NCBI RefSeq assembly: GCF_039555335.1
Contig: NC_092647.1
Location: forward strand, 13,995,594 to 14,059,593
Reading direction: 5' to 3'
DNA length: 64,000 nt
Origin: Amphiura filiformis
Lineage: Eukaryota; Echinodermata; Ophiuroidea; Amphilepidida; Amphiuridae
Part shown: in pieces, positions 31,728 to 43,374 of the stretch
Layout: each line of letters starts with the position of its first letter
Position numbering within the stretch: the stretch's first letter is position 1
Translations under genes and position numbers: made by a program
Notes under the pieces: model-generated
What the model was told of the DNA's origin: nothing
The model's input: the letters and a program-made list of their open reading frames with translations, nothing else
Databases searched by the model: none

Positions 31728-32207
31728 ATATGTAGGGCTTCTCTTTCGTATGAACTCGTTCATGTGTTTTCAAGTCACCTGACTGTGTGAAGCCTTTATT
31801 ACAGTATTGACATATATAAGGCTTCTCTTTGGTATGGATCCATTCATGTACCTTTACCTCATTACTGATTGGAGACGTTATCTCATAATGTTGTCCTTGG
31901 TATAATGCCCGTTTCGAATCGTTCTCATTCTCCTGTTTGCTTGTCATACTTGTTGACTCATTTCTACCCTTGCATTGGTCATGAAATAATAATATTAGAA
32001 ACCCATCTTTTCTACTATCATCAATGTTTTTCTTTCTGCTTGGTATGGGTATCAACTTCTTCTTATAGTCATACCAGTATGTACGAATCCACTGCTCATG
32101 GTGACGTAGATGACGCAGATATCCAGGACTATTATTAAAGAACCTTCTGCAATATTTACACACGTGAGGCATCAGGTACCCCCTACTCGTGGCCTTCTTG
32201 GAAGCAT
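31728..32207 (-). pseudogene. C2H2 zinc-finger gene, type 1 (locus E), 5' part
   Basis: Carries the N-terminal atypical finger ([10 protein letters not shown]), the basic stretch, the spacer and one full finger ([12 protein letters not shown]) before the transposon. Relative to F one base is missing near 32,180, so from the usual ATG (32,207) the frame stops at once; the finger frame is instead open into the upstream sequence to 32,418. The acceptor is present. With the transposon split this locus is probably dead. Confidence 0.8.
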
Positions 32208-32444
32208 TCCTGAAACGAATAATAAACATCAATTCATGTAATTGAGGCAAACATTGGCGAATTTTAGCGACCTGTGTCATTATTGGCCTAATCACTAATA
32301 CTACTTCATTTGACTTTTCCATCAATTTCATAAAATTTCTCAATTTTCCAAATGTCTCATCGTACGGACAAAATACAATCAACAGAAATAGTAAAAGTTT
32401 GTTTTCGTTTCCTTCCAAGTCATTTCGGGTATTTCAGAGAAAGC

Positions 32445-32624
32445 ATGACCAAATGTTTAGCGTACTCGCCTTTGGCATGTTTGGTGCACCAGGTCCCGGG
32501 CTCAATTCCTAGCGGTGGCAAAAAAGTCCGATTTGAATTGAATTCGCAACATATTTCCGCTCTCCCCATGTTTTATTTAGAATCAGACATTGAGTACTCC
32601 GTTCCTCGGATGAAACATTAAGTC
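32445..32624 (+). repeat. tRNA-derived SINE (block E)
   Basis: Same head as 2282 with B-box-like GGCTCAATTCC, then the CGGATGAAACATTAAGTCAT body leading into the 124-bp satellite. Confidence 0.75.
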
Positions 32625-33120
32625 ATCGGTCTCGCCTACAGAAACCCATACCAATATGTGTCGCAGTCAGATTCAAAAAGAGTAGGGTGTTAACATCGGA
32701 CTGTCCCAATCCGTATGACTTGACCCAATGGAATATGCCGCCATTTCAGTCTCGTGTACAGAAACCCATACCAATACATGTGTCGCAATCAGATTCAAAA
32801 TGAGTAGGGTGTTAACATCGGACTGTCCCAATCCGTATGACTTGACCCAATGGAATATGCCGCCATTTCAGTCTCGTGTACAGAAACCCATACCAATACA
32901 TGTGTCTCGCAGTCCGATTCAAAAAGAGTAGGGTGTAAACATCGGACTGTCCCAATCCGTATGTCTTGACCCAATGGAATATGCCGCCATTTCAGTCTCG
33001 CGTACAGAGACCCATACCAATACATGTGTCTCGCAGTCAGATTCAAAAAGAGTAGGGTGTTAACATCGGACTGTCCCAATCCGTATGACTTGACCCAATG
33101 GAATACGTCGCCATTTGGAC
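32625..33120. repeat. 124-bp satellite, about 4 units (block E)
   Basis: Regular copies of the unit described at 2480-2815; the last ends at GTCGCCATTTGG near 33,118. The stretch after it (33,121-33,676) is duplicated at 55,346-55,878 and has no gene. Confidence 0.9.
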
Positions 33121-33676
33121 GCTTTGTGTTATACAAGGTTATTGTCAAGCAATCCAAATAAACAAAACCCTTTGATATAATACATGTACTGGTCATATAA
33201 ATTATAACTATGCTATCATATTCATGAACTCGACCTATATTTTACCTGGTCGCATCGATCACCAGTTTGGCTCGTTTGTATGTTTAGCGTTTAGTGGATC
33301 TAAAAGTTCAGGAACCAATTCCACTATTAATAATTAAGGATAATTTATTATGTACATTTTCGGATTATAAATGTAAGTACTTTGTATCGGAAGCACTATT
33401 TGGAAATCATGCAAAATAATAATGATCACCATAAAATAAGTCCCAAACCATGAAACGTTTTCAACATTTAGCCTACTCGGTAGACAGAAAGGGTCATATT
33501 TTATTTCCATACCCTATATTTCACAATTGGACAGGGTCTCTGTTCACATAATATACATACGTTTGTATGTTTTATACAAAATGTGATTCATTCCGTTGTA
33601 GAAAAACAAAATGTACCTTTGCAAACGCTTTATACAATCATCATGATCATGTAAAAAAAGAATATATACCCAACTC

Positions 33677-33775
33677 AGTGGCGGATCCAGAGGGGCAATT
33701 TGGGGAAAGAAATGAAAGATGCTGGAGCGCTTGCGCTACGCAGGGGGTGTCTGAGAAAAAGTTTGGTGGACCATT
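33677..33775 (+). repeat. Copy of the GGATCCAGAGG dispersed fragment
   Basis: Starts CAGTGGCGGATCCAGAGG and runs to the border of the foldback element at 33,779. Same order in the orphan block at 55,879. Confidence 0.6.
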
Positions 33776-33778
33776 TTC

Positions 33779-34456
33779 CCAGCAAACACAAAATGTTTTC
33801 GACATCATTCGCAAAAGGTTATAAAAGGTTGTCAGAAAACGTTTAAATGTCGGGTTATATAAAGGGTACACTAATGGTGTAAAACGTTTTCATAACATTA
33901 AATAACATTTGTTGGTAATTTACTGCACAGCAAACACAAATGTTTTACAGATAACATTTAAATGTCGGGTTATATAAAGGGTATAAAAACGTTTATTAAA
34001 ATAACATTCCAAAAACATTTTTTTAACTTGGTACAAATCATTCTAAACAGAATGTTATTTTGGGGTTGAAAATATATTTTGCAAAAAATGTTTGCCCAAA
34101 ATATTTACAATAACGTTTTTAAAATGTTTTCACGACCTTTATACAATATTTAAATGTTATTAAAACGTTTTGTAAAAACATTTTAAGAACATTTTTGTGT
34201 TTGCTGGTGCAAATATTTTAACATAATGTTAAAATAAAGTATTGACAAAATATTTGGCCAAAAATGTTTGCAAAAATAGTTTACAATGAAATTTCGAAAA
34301 CATTTTAAAAATATTGTTGTAGTGTGTTTTCATACAAAACGTTTGTCCTTTATATAACCCGACATTTTAATGTTATTAAAACGTTTTACCTAAACCAAAA
34401 CCCAAAATATAACGTATTTAAAACGTTTTAAAAAAACGTTTTTGTATTTGCTGGGT
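33779..34456. mobile_element. Compound foldback element (FB3)
   Basis: Outer ends CCAGCAAACACAAAATG and TTTGCTGGG. An inner complete element starts CACAGCAAACACAAATG near 33,927 and ends TGTGTTTGCTGG near 34,206. The nested arrangement is the same in FB5 and, inverted, in FB4 and FB6. Confidence 0.8.
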
Positions 34457-34859
34457 TGTCACTATTATTGTGTAAAATTTTAGTTTAAAAAAGCCTAAAA
34501 TTTGCGAAAAGAAACTCCAATTGAAGCCATTTGTGGACAAGTTTTGACTTTTATTGTCTGAATTATTGCTTTATAATTATGTACCCATAAAGTTGCGCAC
34601 AGAGGGGGTGTCTCAGGGGATTATCCCCCTCAAAAGTGAGAAAATTTTGAAAATGAAGACCTCATTGAAGCCATTTGGAGGACTATTTTTGCACTATTAT
34701 TGTGTAATCAAGATCAATCTCATCGACCGGAAAGTTTAAAAGTGAAAATTTCAAAACTTCCCTCCTCTGATATTTCTGTACCTGCTGTGGTTCAGCAACA
34801 GTTTAAACTCCGAATATCATTATGTTTGGAGCTAGCAGTTTAATGAAGAAGATAATATT
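34457..34859. other. Duplicated block sequence without genes
   Basis: Counterpart of 4714-5057; includes GAAGCCATTTGTGGAC and GAAGCCATTTGGAGGAC. Confidence 0.65.
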
Positions 34860-34865
34860 ACTTAC

Positions 34866-35150
34866 TTGGAAATAAAAGAACTCTTCTTGGCTACAACTGT
34901 ATGCAATCGACGCTTTTTTATTCTTATGACCAAATCGTTAGTTATATTGGTTCCGGGTTACGGGGTTAATTAACCTTCCGATGTTGACGTTAATGAAGTA
35001 AACAATTTTACCAGTGCCTTCTTGCTGCTGCAACTAAACAGTAGTTAGGTTGAAAATACAGTAAGTACTGTTCGGTGAATAGCCGAAGTAGAATCTCTCA
35101 ATAAGCCTAATGAATGCTGTAACGCTACTGTCTATGCTCAACTCTTCGAT
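34866..35150 (-). promoter_or_regulatory. Candidate 5' exon with donor (locus E)
   Basis: Ends CCAA|GTAAGT (donor 34,865-34,860), about 2.65 kb upstream of the E acceptor. Carries the CAAAGGTCG pair just upstream (35,164-35,187). Confidence 0.5.
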
Positions 35151-35525
35151 ATCCAAATATGACCAAAGGTCGGGATCAAAGGTCGAATGCTTTGCAAAGA
35201 AATAAATTGTTTACGCATACAAGATTATCAGTTACGTAATTATTGATTAAAGTTATGATTGTTTAATTATTGTAAGTGTTGCGATATGTGACCCAACGTG
35301 AGTTAATGAGATGGGAATGATGACGTCAGAAATATGAAATTAAAATTGTTATTATCTTCACAACAATAACGACTCAATTAATTGGCTATTCCAATGTTTA
35401 CTTGAACATGTGAAAGTAAATCTTGCGAAAATAAAATGTCGTTTCGATCAATTTTTCAAGTTAGGCATTATAATAATACATTTGAAAAATTATTTTCTGA
35501 TATAAGCATGGTGTATGTGGTCAAC

Positions 35526-35756
35526 TAGTCTACTGTAGTAGACCAGTTTAATTTATCATTCCCTAATCTCTCTGACCTGACCATGGAAACCCATCATTCC
35601 TGTTCTGATTCAACAGCTCAGCTATCCATGAGAAACTTTTTTTCTCTGGGCAGGGCAGTCACTGGAGATGTGATGTGTTTCGTCATAGATTTTAAATGGT
35701 TTCATGCATGGAAACGTATGAATTGTTTATCAAATAAAGGAATGCAGCGCAGTCTA
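35526..35756. mobile_element. 231-bp insertion with 9-bp duplication (hAT-like MITE)
   Basis: GTGGTCAAC at 35,517-35,525 and 35,757-35,765. The empty site is at 45,940-45,948 and near 57,666. Ends TAGTCTACTG and (inverted) TAGACTGCGC are only weakly inverted. Duplication length suits hAT. A 64-residue open frame inside is not convincing. Confidence 0.75.
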
Positions 35757-35765
35757 GTGGTCAAC

Positions 35766-36494
35766 ATACAAAAATAAACTCTTGCTGGTGAAATAAAATA
35801 AAAAAGATTAAAAAATAACAACAATTCAATTTTATTAAAACTTCAATTGGCTGTTAAAATTAAAGAAGACCTGAATACCAATAACATAAAGTGTGATTCA
35901 AGCTTTTGTAATCTAAGAAATAATTGCTTTAAATCATGAAAAAGTATTCATTTTGGACCAATCACTAAAATCGTGCATTTTATGCCTACTTATGGATTTC
36001 AGGAGGTCAAAAACCATGGCTCACAGAAAAATATTATGATTGACCCTTTTTGATCCAAACACCCACCTTAATAGATTTATACACTTTCAATAAATGAAGC
36101 ATAAGTCATTTTTCAAACAAATTTCCCTGTGAGTTGGTTTTGGTCAAAACTGCACAAAGTCGCCAAGAAATGGAATTTTCACCCATGAATCAAATACATT
36201 GAATTCAGTGATGATTTCGTTCATAGATATTAAATATCCACGTGGCATGTGTTCTGTGCACTCCATTTAGTTTTAAGATTATAGCCAGTTAAAATGTGAC
36301 ATTTTTGGGTAAAAAATTACAAAAATTCTTAAATAGGGTAAACGTTGCAATGGAAAGGAATAGAACGCGCGGTTACAAATTTGCCATCATGTCAGAAAAG
36401 ATTCTGCAGACAAGAACAATTTGATATATGATTTGTCCATTTGATGTTGAAACATCTGTCCTATGAAACCATTAAATAGAACGCTTTTTGCTGC
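35766..36494. other. Duplicated AT-rich block (E)
   Basis: Counterpart of 9150-10,760 without the Harbinger-like MITE; the empty TTA site is near 36,266. No gene. Confidence 0.7.
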
Positions 36495-36900
36495 ATGGCC
36501 TCTGTACAGAAGATAGCAAATTGGAATCATCAATGTTATCTACAGTAGATAGGAAATTGAACTCATCAATGCTTTTGAGTCTACAGTCGATAACAAGGTG
36601 GAATCATTAAAGTATGCTATCTACAGTAGATAGCAAATTGTAATATCAAACATGTCAAAGCTATTTACAGTAGATAGCAAATTGGAATCATCAATGCTAT
36701 CTACAGTCGATAGCAAATTGGACTCATGCTATCTACATACAGTAGTTAGCAAATTGAACTCATCTTTCTACAGAAAATAGCAAAGTGGAATGAATCATTA
36801 ATGCTATCTACAGTAGACATGGTAGATAGCAAATTGGCATCTCGATGCTATTTACAGTAGATAACCAAATATTATTGGAATCATCAATGCTATGTACATT
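36495..36900. repeat. 36-bp minisatellite, degenerate (block E)
   Basis: About ten irregular units with TATCTACAGTAGATAGC palindromes; more diverged than in B, C and D. Confidence 0.8.
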
Positions 36901-36969
36901 AAATATTTGTTTTGTATCATCAATGCAAATACTGGACTCAGTTATATATACCTGTGTTTTGGTTATATA

Positions 36970-38825
36970 TATGCTTTATGTTGTCGTGGCTATGTCAAGG
37001 TAATTGTCATGGTTAGGTCGCTGTGGTTGTGTTGTTGTGGCTATGTCAAGGTAATTGTCATGGTTAGGTCGCTGTGGTCGTGTTGTTGTGGCTATGTCAA
37101 GGTAATTGTAATGGTTAGGTCCCTGTGGTTGTGTTGTTGTGGCTCTGTCAAGGTTATTGTCATGGTTAGGTCGCTGTGGTTGCGTTGTTGTGGCTATGTC
37201 AAGGTAATTGTGATGGTTAGGTCGCTGTGGTCGTGTTGTTGTGGCTATGTCAAGGTAATTGTAATGGTTAGGTCGCTGTGGTTGTGTTGTTGTGGCTATG
37301 TCAAGGTAATTGTCATGCTTAGGTCGCTGTGGTTGTGTTGCTGTGGCTATGTCAAGGTAATTGTAATGGTTAGGTCGCTGTGGTTGTGTTGTTGTGGCTA
37401 TGTCAAGGTTATTGTCATGGTTAGGTCGCTGTGGTCGTGTTGTTGTGGCTATTTCAAGGTAATTGTAATGGTTAGGTCGCTGTGGTTGTGTTGTTGTGGC
37501 TATGTCAAGGTTATTGTCATGGTTAGGTCGCTATGGTTGCGTTGTTGTAGCTATGTCAAGGTAATTGTCATGGTTAGGTCGCTGTGGTTGCGTTGTTGTG
37601 GCTATGTCAAGGTAATTGTCATGGTTAGGTCACTGTAGTTGTGTTCTTGTGGCTATGTCAAGGTAATTGTCATGGTAAGGTCGCTGTGGTTGCGTTGTTG
37701 TGGCTATGTCAAGGTAATTGTCATGGTTAGGTCACTGTGGTTGCGTTGTTGTGGCTATGTCAAGGTAATTGTCATGGTTAGGTCGCTGTGGTTGTGTTGT
37801 TGTGGCTATGTCAAGGTAATTGTCATGGTTAGGTCGCTGTGGTTGTGTTGTTGTGGATATGTCAAGGTAATTGTCATGGTTAGGTCGCTGTGGTTGCGTT
37901 GTTGTGGCTATGTCAAGGTAATTGTGATGGTTAGGTCGCTGTGGTTGTGTTGTTGTGGCTATGTCAAGGTAATTGTCACGGTTAGGTCGTTGTGGTTGCG
38001 TTGTTGTGGCTATGTCAAGGAAATTGTCATGGTTAGGTCGTTGTAGTTGCGTTGTTTTGGCTATGTCAAGGTAATGCCATGGTTAGGTCGCTCTGGTTGT
38101 GTTGGTGTGGATATGTCAAGGTAATTGTCATGGTTAGGTCGCTGTGGTTGCGTTGTTGTGGCTATGTCAAGGTAATTGTCATGGTTAGGTCGCTGTGGTT
38201 GTGTTGTTGTGGCTATGTCAAGGTAATTGTCATGGTTAGGTCGCTGTGGTTGTGTTGTTGTGGCCATGTCAAGGTAATTGTCATGGTTAGGTCGCTGTGG
38301 CTGCGTCGTTGTGGATATGTCAAGGTAATTGTCATGGTTAGGTCGTTGTGGTTGCGTTGTTGTGGCTATGTCAAGGTAATTGTCATGGTTAGGTCGCTGT
38401 GGTTGTGTTGTTGTGGATATGTCAAGGTAATTGTCATGGTTAGGTCGCTGTGGTTGTGTTGTTGTGGCTATGTCAAGGTAATTGTCATGGTTAGGTCGCT
38501 GTGGTTGCGTCGTTGTGGATATGTCAAGGTAATTGTCATGGTTAGGTCGCTGTGGTTGCGTCGTTGTGGCCATGTCAAGGTACTTGTTATGGTTAGGTCG
38601 CTGTGGTTGCGTCGTTGTGGCCATGTCAAGGTACTTGTATGGTTAGGTCGCTGTGGTTGCGTTGTTGTGGCTATGTCAAGGTAATTGTCATGGTTAGGTC
38701 GCTGTGGTTGTGTTGTTGTGACTATGTCAAGGTAATTGTCATGGTTAGGTCGCTGTGGTTGTGTTGTTGTGGCTATGTCAAGGTAATTGTCATGGTTAGG
38801 TCGCTGTGGTTGTGTTGTTGTGTCA
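36970..38825. repeat. 51-bp minisatellite, about 36 units
   Basis: Same unit as 27,873-28,225. The length multiple of 3 keeps long frames open on both strands (forward 17-residue repeat, reverse repeat with ATTTQPQRPNH); these are artefacts of the repeat. Breaks in the frame coincide with single-base changes in individual units. Confidence 0.95.
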
Positions 38826-38934
38826 CGCTTGTGTCTGTTGTTGTGGGTGTTGTTCAGTGTTGTTTTGTATTATTGTACTCGTATCATTCAAGTTTGCGTC
38901 ATCATAAATTAGATAGTTGCGGTTGCGTGGTTGC
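38826..38934. repeat. Linker plus single unit of the 14-bp minisatellite
   Basis: TGTCACGCTTGTGTCTG to AGTTTGCGTCATCA matches the linker at 28,228-28,310; then GTTGCGGTTGCGTGGTTGC, about one 14-bp unit, before the hAT MITE. Confidence 0.85.
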
Positions 38935-39182
38935 CAGGCCCATCCCCAAATACCCAAAAGTCCCTTTGTTGACCCAAAAGCCCCATTTGCGAGTGTAGCG
39001 AACGAAAAAAAATAGGGGGGTTATGCCTTTTGGTCAAAAAAGTTCCAGATTTTTGGAGAATAAAAGTCCAATTCTTTACAATCCGCCCCTCCTAGCCCAA
39101 AAAGGTCAAAATTCCATTTTTTTTCCCTAATTAGCCCCCCCCCCCCCTCCCACTAAAAATAATAATACTGGTTACGGGCCTG
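38935..39182. mobile_element. hAT-type MITE inside the remnant minisatellite
   Basis: Ends CAGGCCCATCC and (inverted) CAGGCCCGTAACC. Flanks GTGGTTGC (38,927-38,934) and GTGGTTGT (39,183-39,190), an 8-bp duplication with one change. Interior has a C run. Non-coding. Confidence 0.85.
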
Positions 39183-39190
39183 GTGGTTGT

Positions 39191-39430
39191 GGTTGCGTAC
39201 ACTACAATATTCCAATTACGTCGTCCTCAAGGAACTTGGCTGGTACCATGGGAGTTCCAGTGTAGTACCAGTGACCACTACTGGAGGGTCATGTGGACCT
39301 GTGCAGTAGCCGCAGTATTGGTACTGTGCAGGTACTCAATGTGTACCCGTGCAATGGCCATGATAGGAATCTTGTAATGTAGCTGTCGTTCTGGTTGTTG
39401 CTTGCTTGTACTTTGGTGCTGTTTTACCGC
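39191..39430. other. Remnant of the sequence that follows the 36-bp array
   Basis: CAGGTACTCAATGTGTACCC and GATAGGAATCTTGTA match 11,227 and 47,030, showing that the E unit once continued toward a type-2 gene that is no longer there. Confidence 0.65.
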
Positions 39431-41648
39431 AAGGTTCTTCAGATTTCACACCACCAAATAGAATTATATGGTTGTGCGCCCTTAATTTCAATTCTCAAAA
39501 AAACCCATAGACATCTAAAGTAAGCATTAAAATGAGCAGAAATTTGCATAATTTTGGCAAAATTTGGATTAGTCATAATTAGACATGTTAAATACTGCAA
39601 GTGTACTACAGATGGGAGAGATGTATAATTTTTAATGATTTTTACAGAAACACTGATATGGTTTAATAATAATAATAATAAAGTAGAACCTCAAGTCACT
39701 TGTTTTTAAACAGTGGAGATACATATCACTGTTTGAAAATGGAACCCAATACAAACTTTTCGTTAACAATTGAAGCCTCCGAAACAAATGAAGTGTCCGA
39801 AACAACAATAAGGTTAATGATCATCTATGCACATCTAAATTGGTGTGTTTCATACTGATATCTGCATTGTAATTGTTACTTGATATGTGCAGAATGTCAT
39901 AAATTTAAAAAAGTGTTGATATTATGGTAAATGTTTGACAAATATACTGATACCCAAGAAAGCCTGTTTCGGAGGCTCCACATGCAAGTTAACACTATAC
40001 TTAGCCAATGGGTGAACAAATTAATGTGTGATAAATCTACAATATCTGCCACATAGAATTACTGATTCATTACACACAAGAAATGACAGCTTAAATGATC
40101 CCAACAGTGTTCTTTTAAAAAAAAACTACTTCTGCAATTGAAGCCTCCGAAACAAAACAATGACTTTCTGTGAAATTTAATACTTAAAAGCAAAGCATGG
40201 AAATTGGTAATTGTGATTTTTTTACCTATTTTTTCATGTCAGCTTGTAGTAGTTAGCCAAATATTTTACTTTTATGATAACTTGTGTTGTTAACTGAAGC
40301 CTCCGAAGCACAAATCGCTTGAATTGCCAATTCTAAAAAATAACTCCAATTTCTGTGAAACTTGGCTGGGAGGTCCTTTTATCAAGTAGTATGTGTACAT
40401 GTACATGAAATTAGACATTCAAATCATAGGAACCTGCAAATAAAACTTAAAAAATATGTGTAAGGTTGGGAAATTTCCATTGTAAATGACACTTGAGGTT
40501 AAACATTTTCAAAACTGCAATTACAAACATAGCAAAACATGGTATAAAATGTAACTTATATATCTGTTGACTTACTTTGGAATGGAATTTCACATGTATT
40601 CCAGCTTTCATGTCATAATTTTCTGAGCTTATGTAAAATACATTTTGTCTTGGATTTTAATCAAAATGTTATAGAAATGTCAATTTTTTTATTATCAATC
40701 AAAAGGTTTAAGCCTTGAAACATTATTTTACTGGAATTTAAGTTGCTTCTATGCATGATTTCAGTAAACAGAAACATATTTAAGTGGTTTGAAATTTTGA
40801 CCCTACAAATCAAAAGTTACACCCTTTCTGTGAAAATTGACCATAATATTACTCAGACAACATCATAATTATCATTTATATTATAAGGACAATAAAAATG
40901 ACTTCTTTTTTTGGGAAAGTAAGTCGTTTAAAATTGATATTCCACAAAAACTGTAAGCGGTGAGTTCTTTCAAACGAGACAGATTTGACCTAGAAACTAC
41001 TGTGGTGTCATGAAATGAAGTGTGCCAGCTTTGAGAGAATGGAGTGTCAACACTCTCAATGCACAGAACGTATACTGTTTTTGTTATCAGAAAAAAAACT
41101 CTGAACCAAGTATTACTAATTTAATGGTTTTACACATATGGATAAAATCAGGCCGCTTCTTTATTATATATTAGTCAATTGTGATATTACAATTCATATG
41201 TATATCAACTTGATGAGAAATATTTTGTGAATTTGTGCGTGACATATTAATATTGTATTTATTATGCAAATAAACATTTTCAATGGCCCGGGAGCTAACC
41301 TTTTGTTGTCCATTCCCAATTTCTCGTGATGAAGGTCGCGCATTTATACATTAATGAACATCAAAAGAGCTCTCCAAGGGCTCGTGTGTTATGTACTGCT
41401 CGTGAACATATAGTGTTCGAATGTGGTGTGGTAAATCTGTTGAAAACGACCTATCCCAGCACAATGTTTCACCAAAATGTAGGTTTTAAAGTCCAAAACC
41501 TCAAGTGCTCTTTGCAATAATTTTCAAATTTTATGTCATGAAATAAAAGGGCACACTTATTTGTCCATATACTAGCCTCATTTTAATGAGCAATGGCCCA
41601 ATTTAATTGCAAATCTTGTGCAAAATGTTACTATTTTCACCTGTTTTG
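39431..41648. other. Unassigned AT-rich region with a recurring TGAAGCCTCCGAAACAA motif
   Basis: No coding frame or RNA gene recognised. The motif occurs near 39,771, 39,964 (inverted), 40,138 and 40,296. ACCTCAAGT near 39,689 is matched by an inverted ACCTCAAGT near 40,493, so the motifs may lie in one element of about 0.8 kb. Confidence 0.5.
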
Positions 41649-42941
41649 TCATACGGTTGTAAATTCAATGAACTGTGTCTTTGCTAAAGAACGCTTACAA
41701 ATTGATATGTAAGGCTTCTCTTTATTATGTATTCGTTCATGTTTTTTCAAGTTCCCTGACTGTGTGAAGCCTTTGTTGCAGTATTGGCAAGTGTAAGGCT
41801 TCACTTTTGTATGAATTCGTTCATGTGTTTTCAAATTACTACACTGTGCAAAGCCTTTGTTGCAATATGAACATTTGTAAGGTGTCTTTTTGGTGTGAAT
41901 TCGTTCATGTTCATTCAAGTGACTAGACCGTGTGAAGCCTTTATTACAGTATTGACATATGTGAGGCTTCTCTTTGGTATGGATTCGTTCATGTGTTTTC
42001 AACTCACTAGACTGTGTTAAGCCTTTATTACAATATTGACATATGTAAGGCTTCTCTTTGGTATGGATTCGTTCATGTCTATTCAAGTTACTAGACTGTG
42101 TGAAGCCTTTATTGCAATACTGACATTTATAAGGCTTCCCGTTGGTATGAATTCGTTCATGTGTTTTCAAGTAACCTGACTCTGTGAAGCCTTTATTACA
42201 GTATTGACATTTGTAAGGCGTCTCTTTGGTATGGGTTCGTTCATGTCTTTTCAAGTTATTAAACTGTGTGAAGCCTTTATTACAGTATTGGCATATGTAA
42301 GGCATCCCTTTGGTATGAATTCGTTCATGTGTTTTCAAGTGACCTAACTGTGTGAAGCCTTTGCTACAGTATTGGCATATGTAAGGCTTCTCTTTGGTGT
42401 GAGTTCGTTCATGTGCTTTCAAGTTACTAGACTTTGTGAAGCATTTGTTACAGTATTGGCATATGCAAGGCTTCTCTTTGGTATGAGTTCGTTCATGTGT
42501 TTTCAAGTGACCAGACTGTGTGAAGCCTTTGTTACAGTATTGACATATGTAAGGCCTCTCTTTGGTATTCTGTTCTTGTACATTTACCTCACTCCTGATT
42601 GGAAACATTTTCTCATAATGATGACCTTGGTAAAATGTCAATTGCGAATCGTTCTCATTCATTTGTGTGCTTAATGGGTCATTCTCACCTGTCCATTGAT
42701 CAAGAGAAGGTGACGTCTGAAAACCATCTATTCTGCTATCTTGGCTATTATTGGAGGTGTTTTTCTTTCTTCTTGGTATCGGTATCATCTTCTTCTTATA
42801 GTCATACCAGTAAGCACGAATCCACAGCTCATGATGACGTAGGTGACGCAGATATCCAGGATTATTATTAAAGAACCTTCTGCAATATTTACACACGTGA
42901 GGCATTAGGTATCCCCCTACTCGTGGCCTTCTTGGAAGCAT
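41649..42941 (-). CDS. C2H2 zinc-finger protein, type 1 (locus F)
   Basis: About 430 residues from the ATG that follows the conserved acceptor (AG at 42,945-42,944). The frame is open nine codons further, but that part is the intron end. Atypical finger (C17, C20, H33, H37), basic stretch, spacer MNENDSQLTFYQG, then ten regular fingers. Helices in order: QSGHLKT, KSSNLKA, QLGHLKT, QFNNLKR, ESGYLKT, QSSNLNR, QSSELKT, RSSHLNE, QCSNLKT, QSGNLKK. All zinc ligands appear present. After finger 10 the frame leaves the repeat (ISICKRSLAKTQF). No effector domain known to me is visible. This is the best preserved type-1 gene. A DNA-binding role is inferred from the fold. Confidence 0.9.
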   Translation of the reverse strand: MLPRRPRVGGYLMPHVCKYCRRFFNNNPGYLRHLRHHELWIRAYWYDYKKKMIPIPRRKKNTSNNSQDSRIDGFQTSPSLDQWTGENDPLSTQMNENDSQLTFYQGHHYEKMFPIRSEVNVQEQNTKERPYICQYCNKGFTQSGHLKTHERTHTKEKPCICQYCNKCFTKSSNLKAHERTHTKEKPYICQYCSKGFTQLGHLKTHERIHTKGMPYICQYCNKGFTQFNNLKRHERTHTKETPYKCQYCNKGFTESGYLKTHERIHTNGKPYKCQYCNKGFTQSSNLNRHERIHTKEKPYICQYCNKGLTQSSELKTHERIHTKEKPHICQYCNKGFTRSSHLNEHERIHTKKTPYKCSYCNKGFAQCSNLKTHERIHTKVKPYTCQYCNKGFTQSGNLKKHERIHNKEKPYISICKRSLAKTQFIEFTTV

Positions 42942-43171
42942 TCCTGAAACGAATAATAAACATATCATGTAATTGAGGCAAACAGAGACGAATCTTAGCG
43001 ACCTGTGTCATTATTGACCTAATCGCTAATTCTACTTCATTTGACCTTTCCATCAATTTCATAAAATTTCTCAATTTCCAAATGTCTCCTCGTACGGACA
43101 AAATACAATCAATAGAAATAATAAAAGTTCGTTTTTGTTTACTTCCAAGTCATTTCTGGTGTTCAGAAATA

Positions 43172-43374
43172 GCATGACCAAATGTTTAGCGTACTCGCCT
43201 TTGGCATGTTTGGTGCACCAGGTCTCGGGTTCAGTTCCCAGCGGTGCAGTGGCATAAAAAGTCTAATCTGAATTTAATTGGCAACATATTTCCGCTCTCC
43301 CCATGCTTTATTTAGAATTGGACATTGTGCCATGAGAGTACTCCGTTCCTCGGATGAAACATTAAGTCATCGGT
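43172..43374 (+). repeat. tRNA-derived SINE (block F)
   Basis: Head AAATGTTTAGCGTACTCGCC with B-box-like GGTTCAGTTCC, body CTCGGATGAAACATTAAGTC, leading into the satellite. Confidence 0.75.

Noticed and set aside
35583-35777. 64-residue frame in block E
   Set aside because: Lies almost wholly inside a 231-bp insertion and runs over its flanking duplication.
36892-38998. Long frames with MVRSLWLCCCGYVKVIV repeats
   Set aside because: 51-bp unit artefact; interrupted by ordinary unit variation and no other protein feature.
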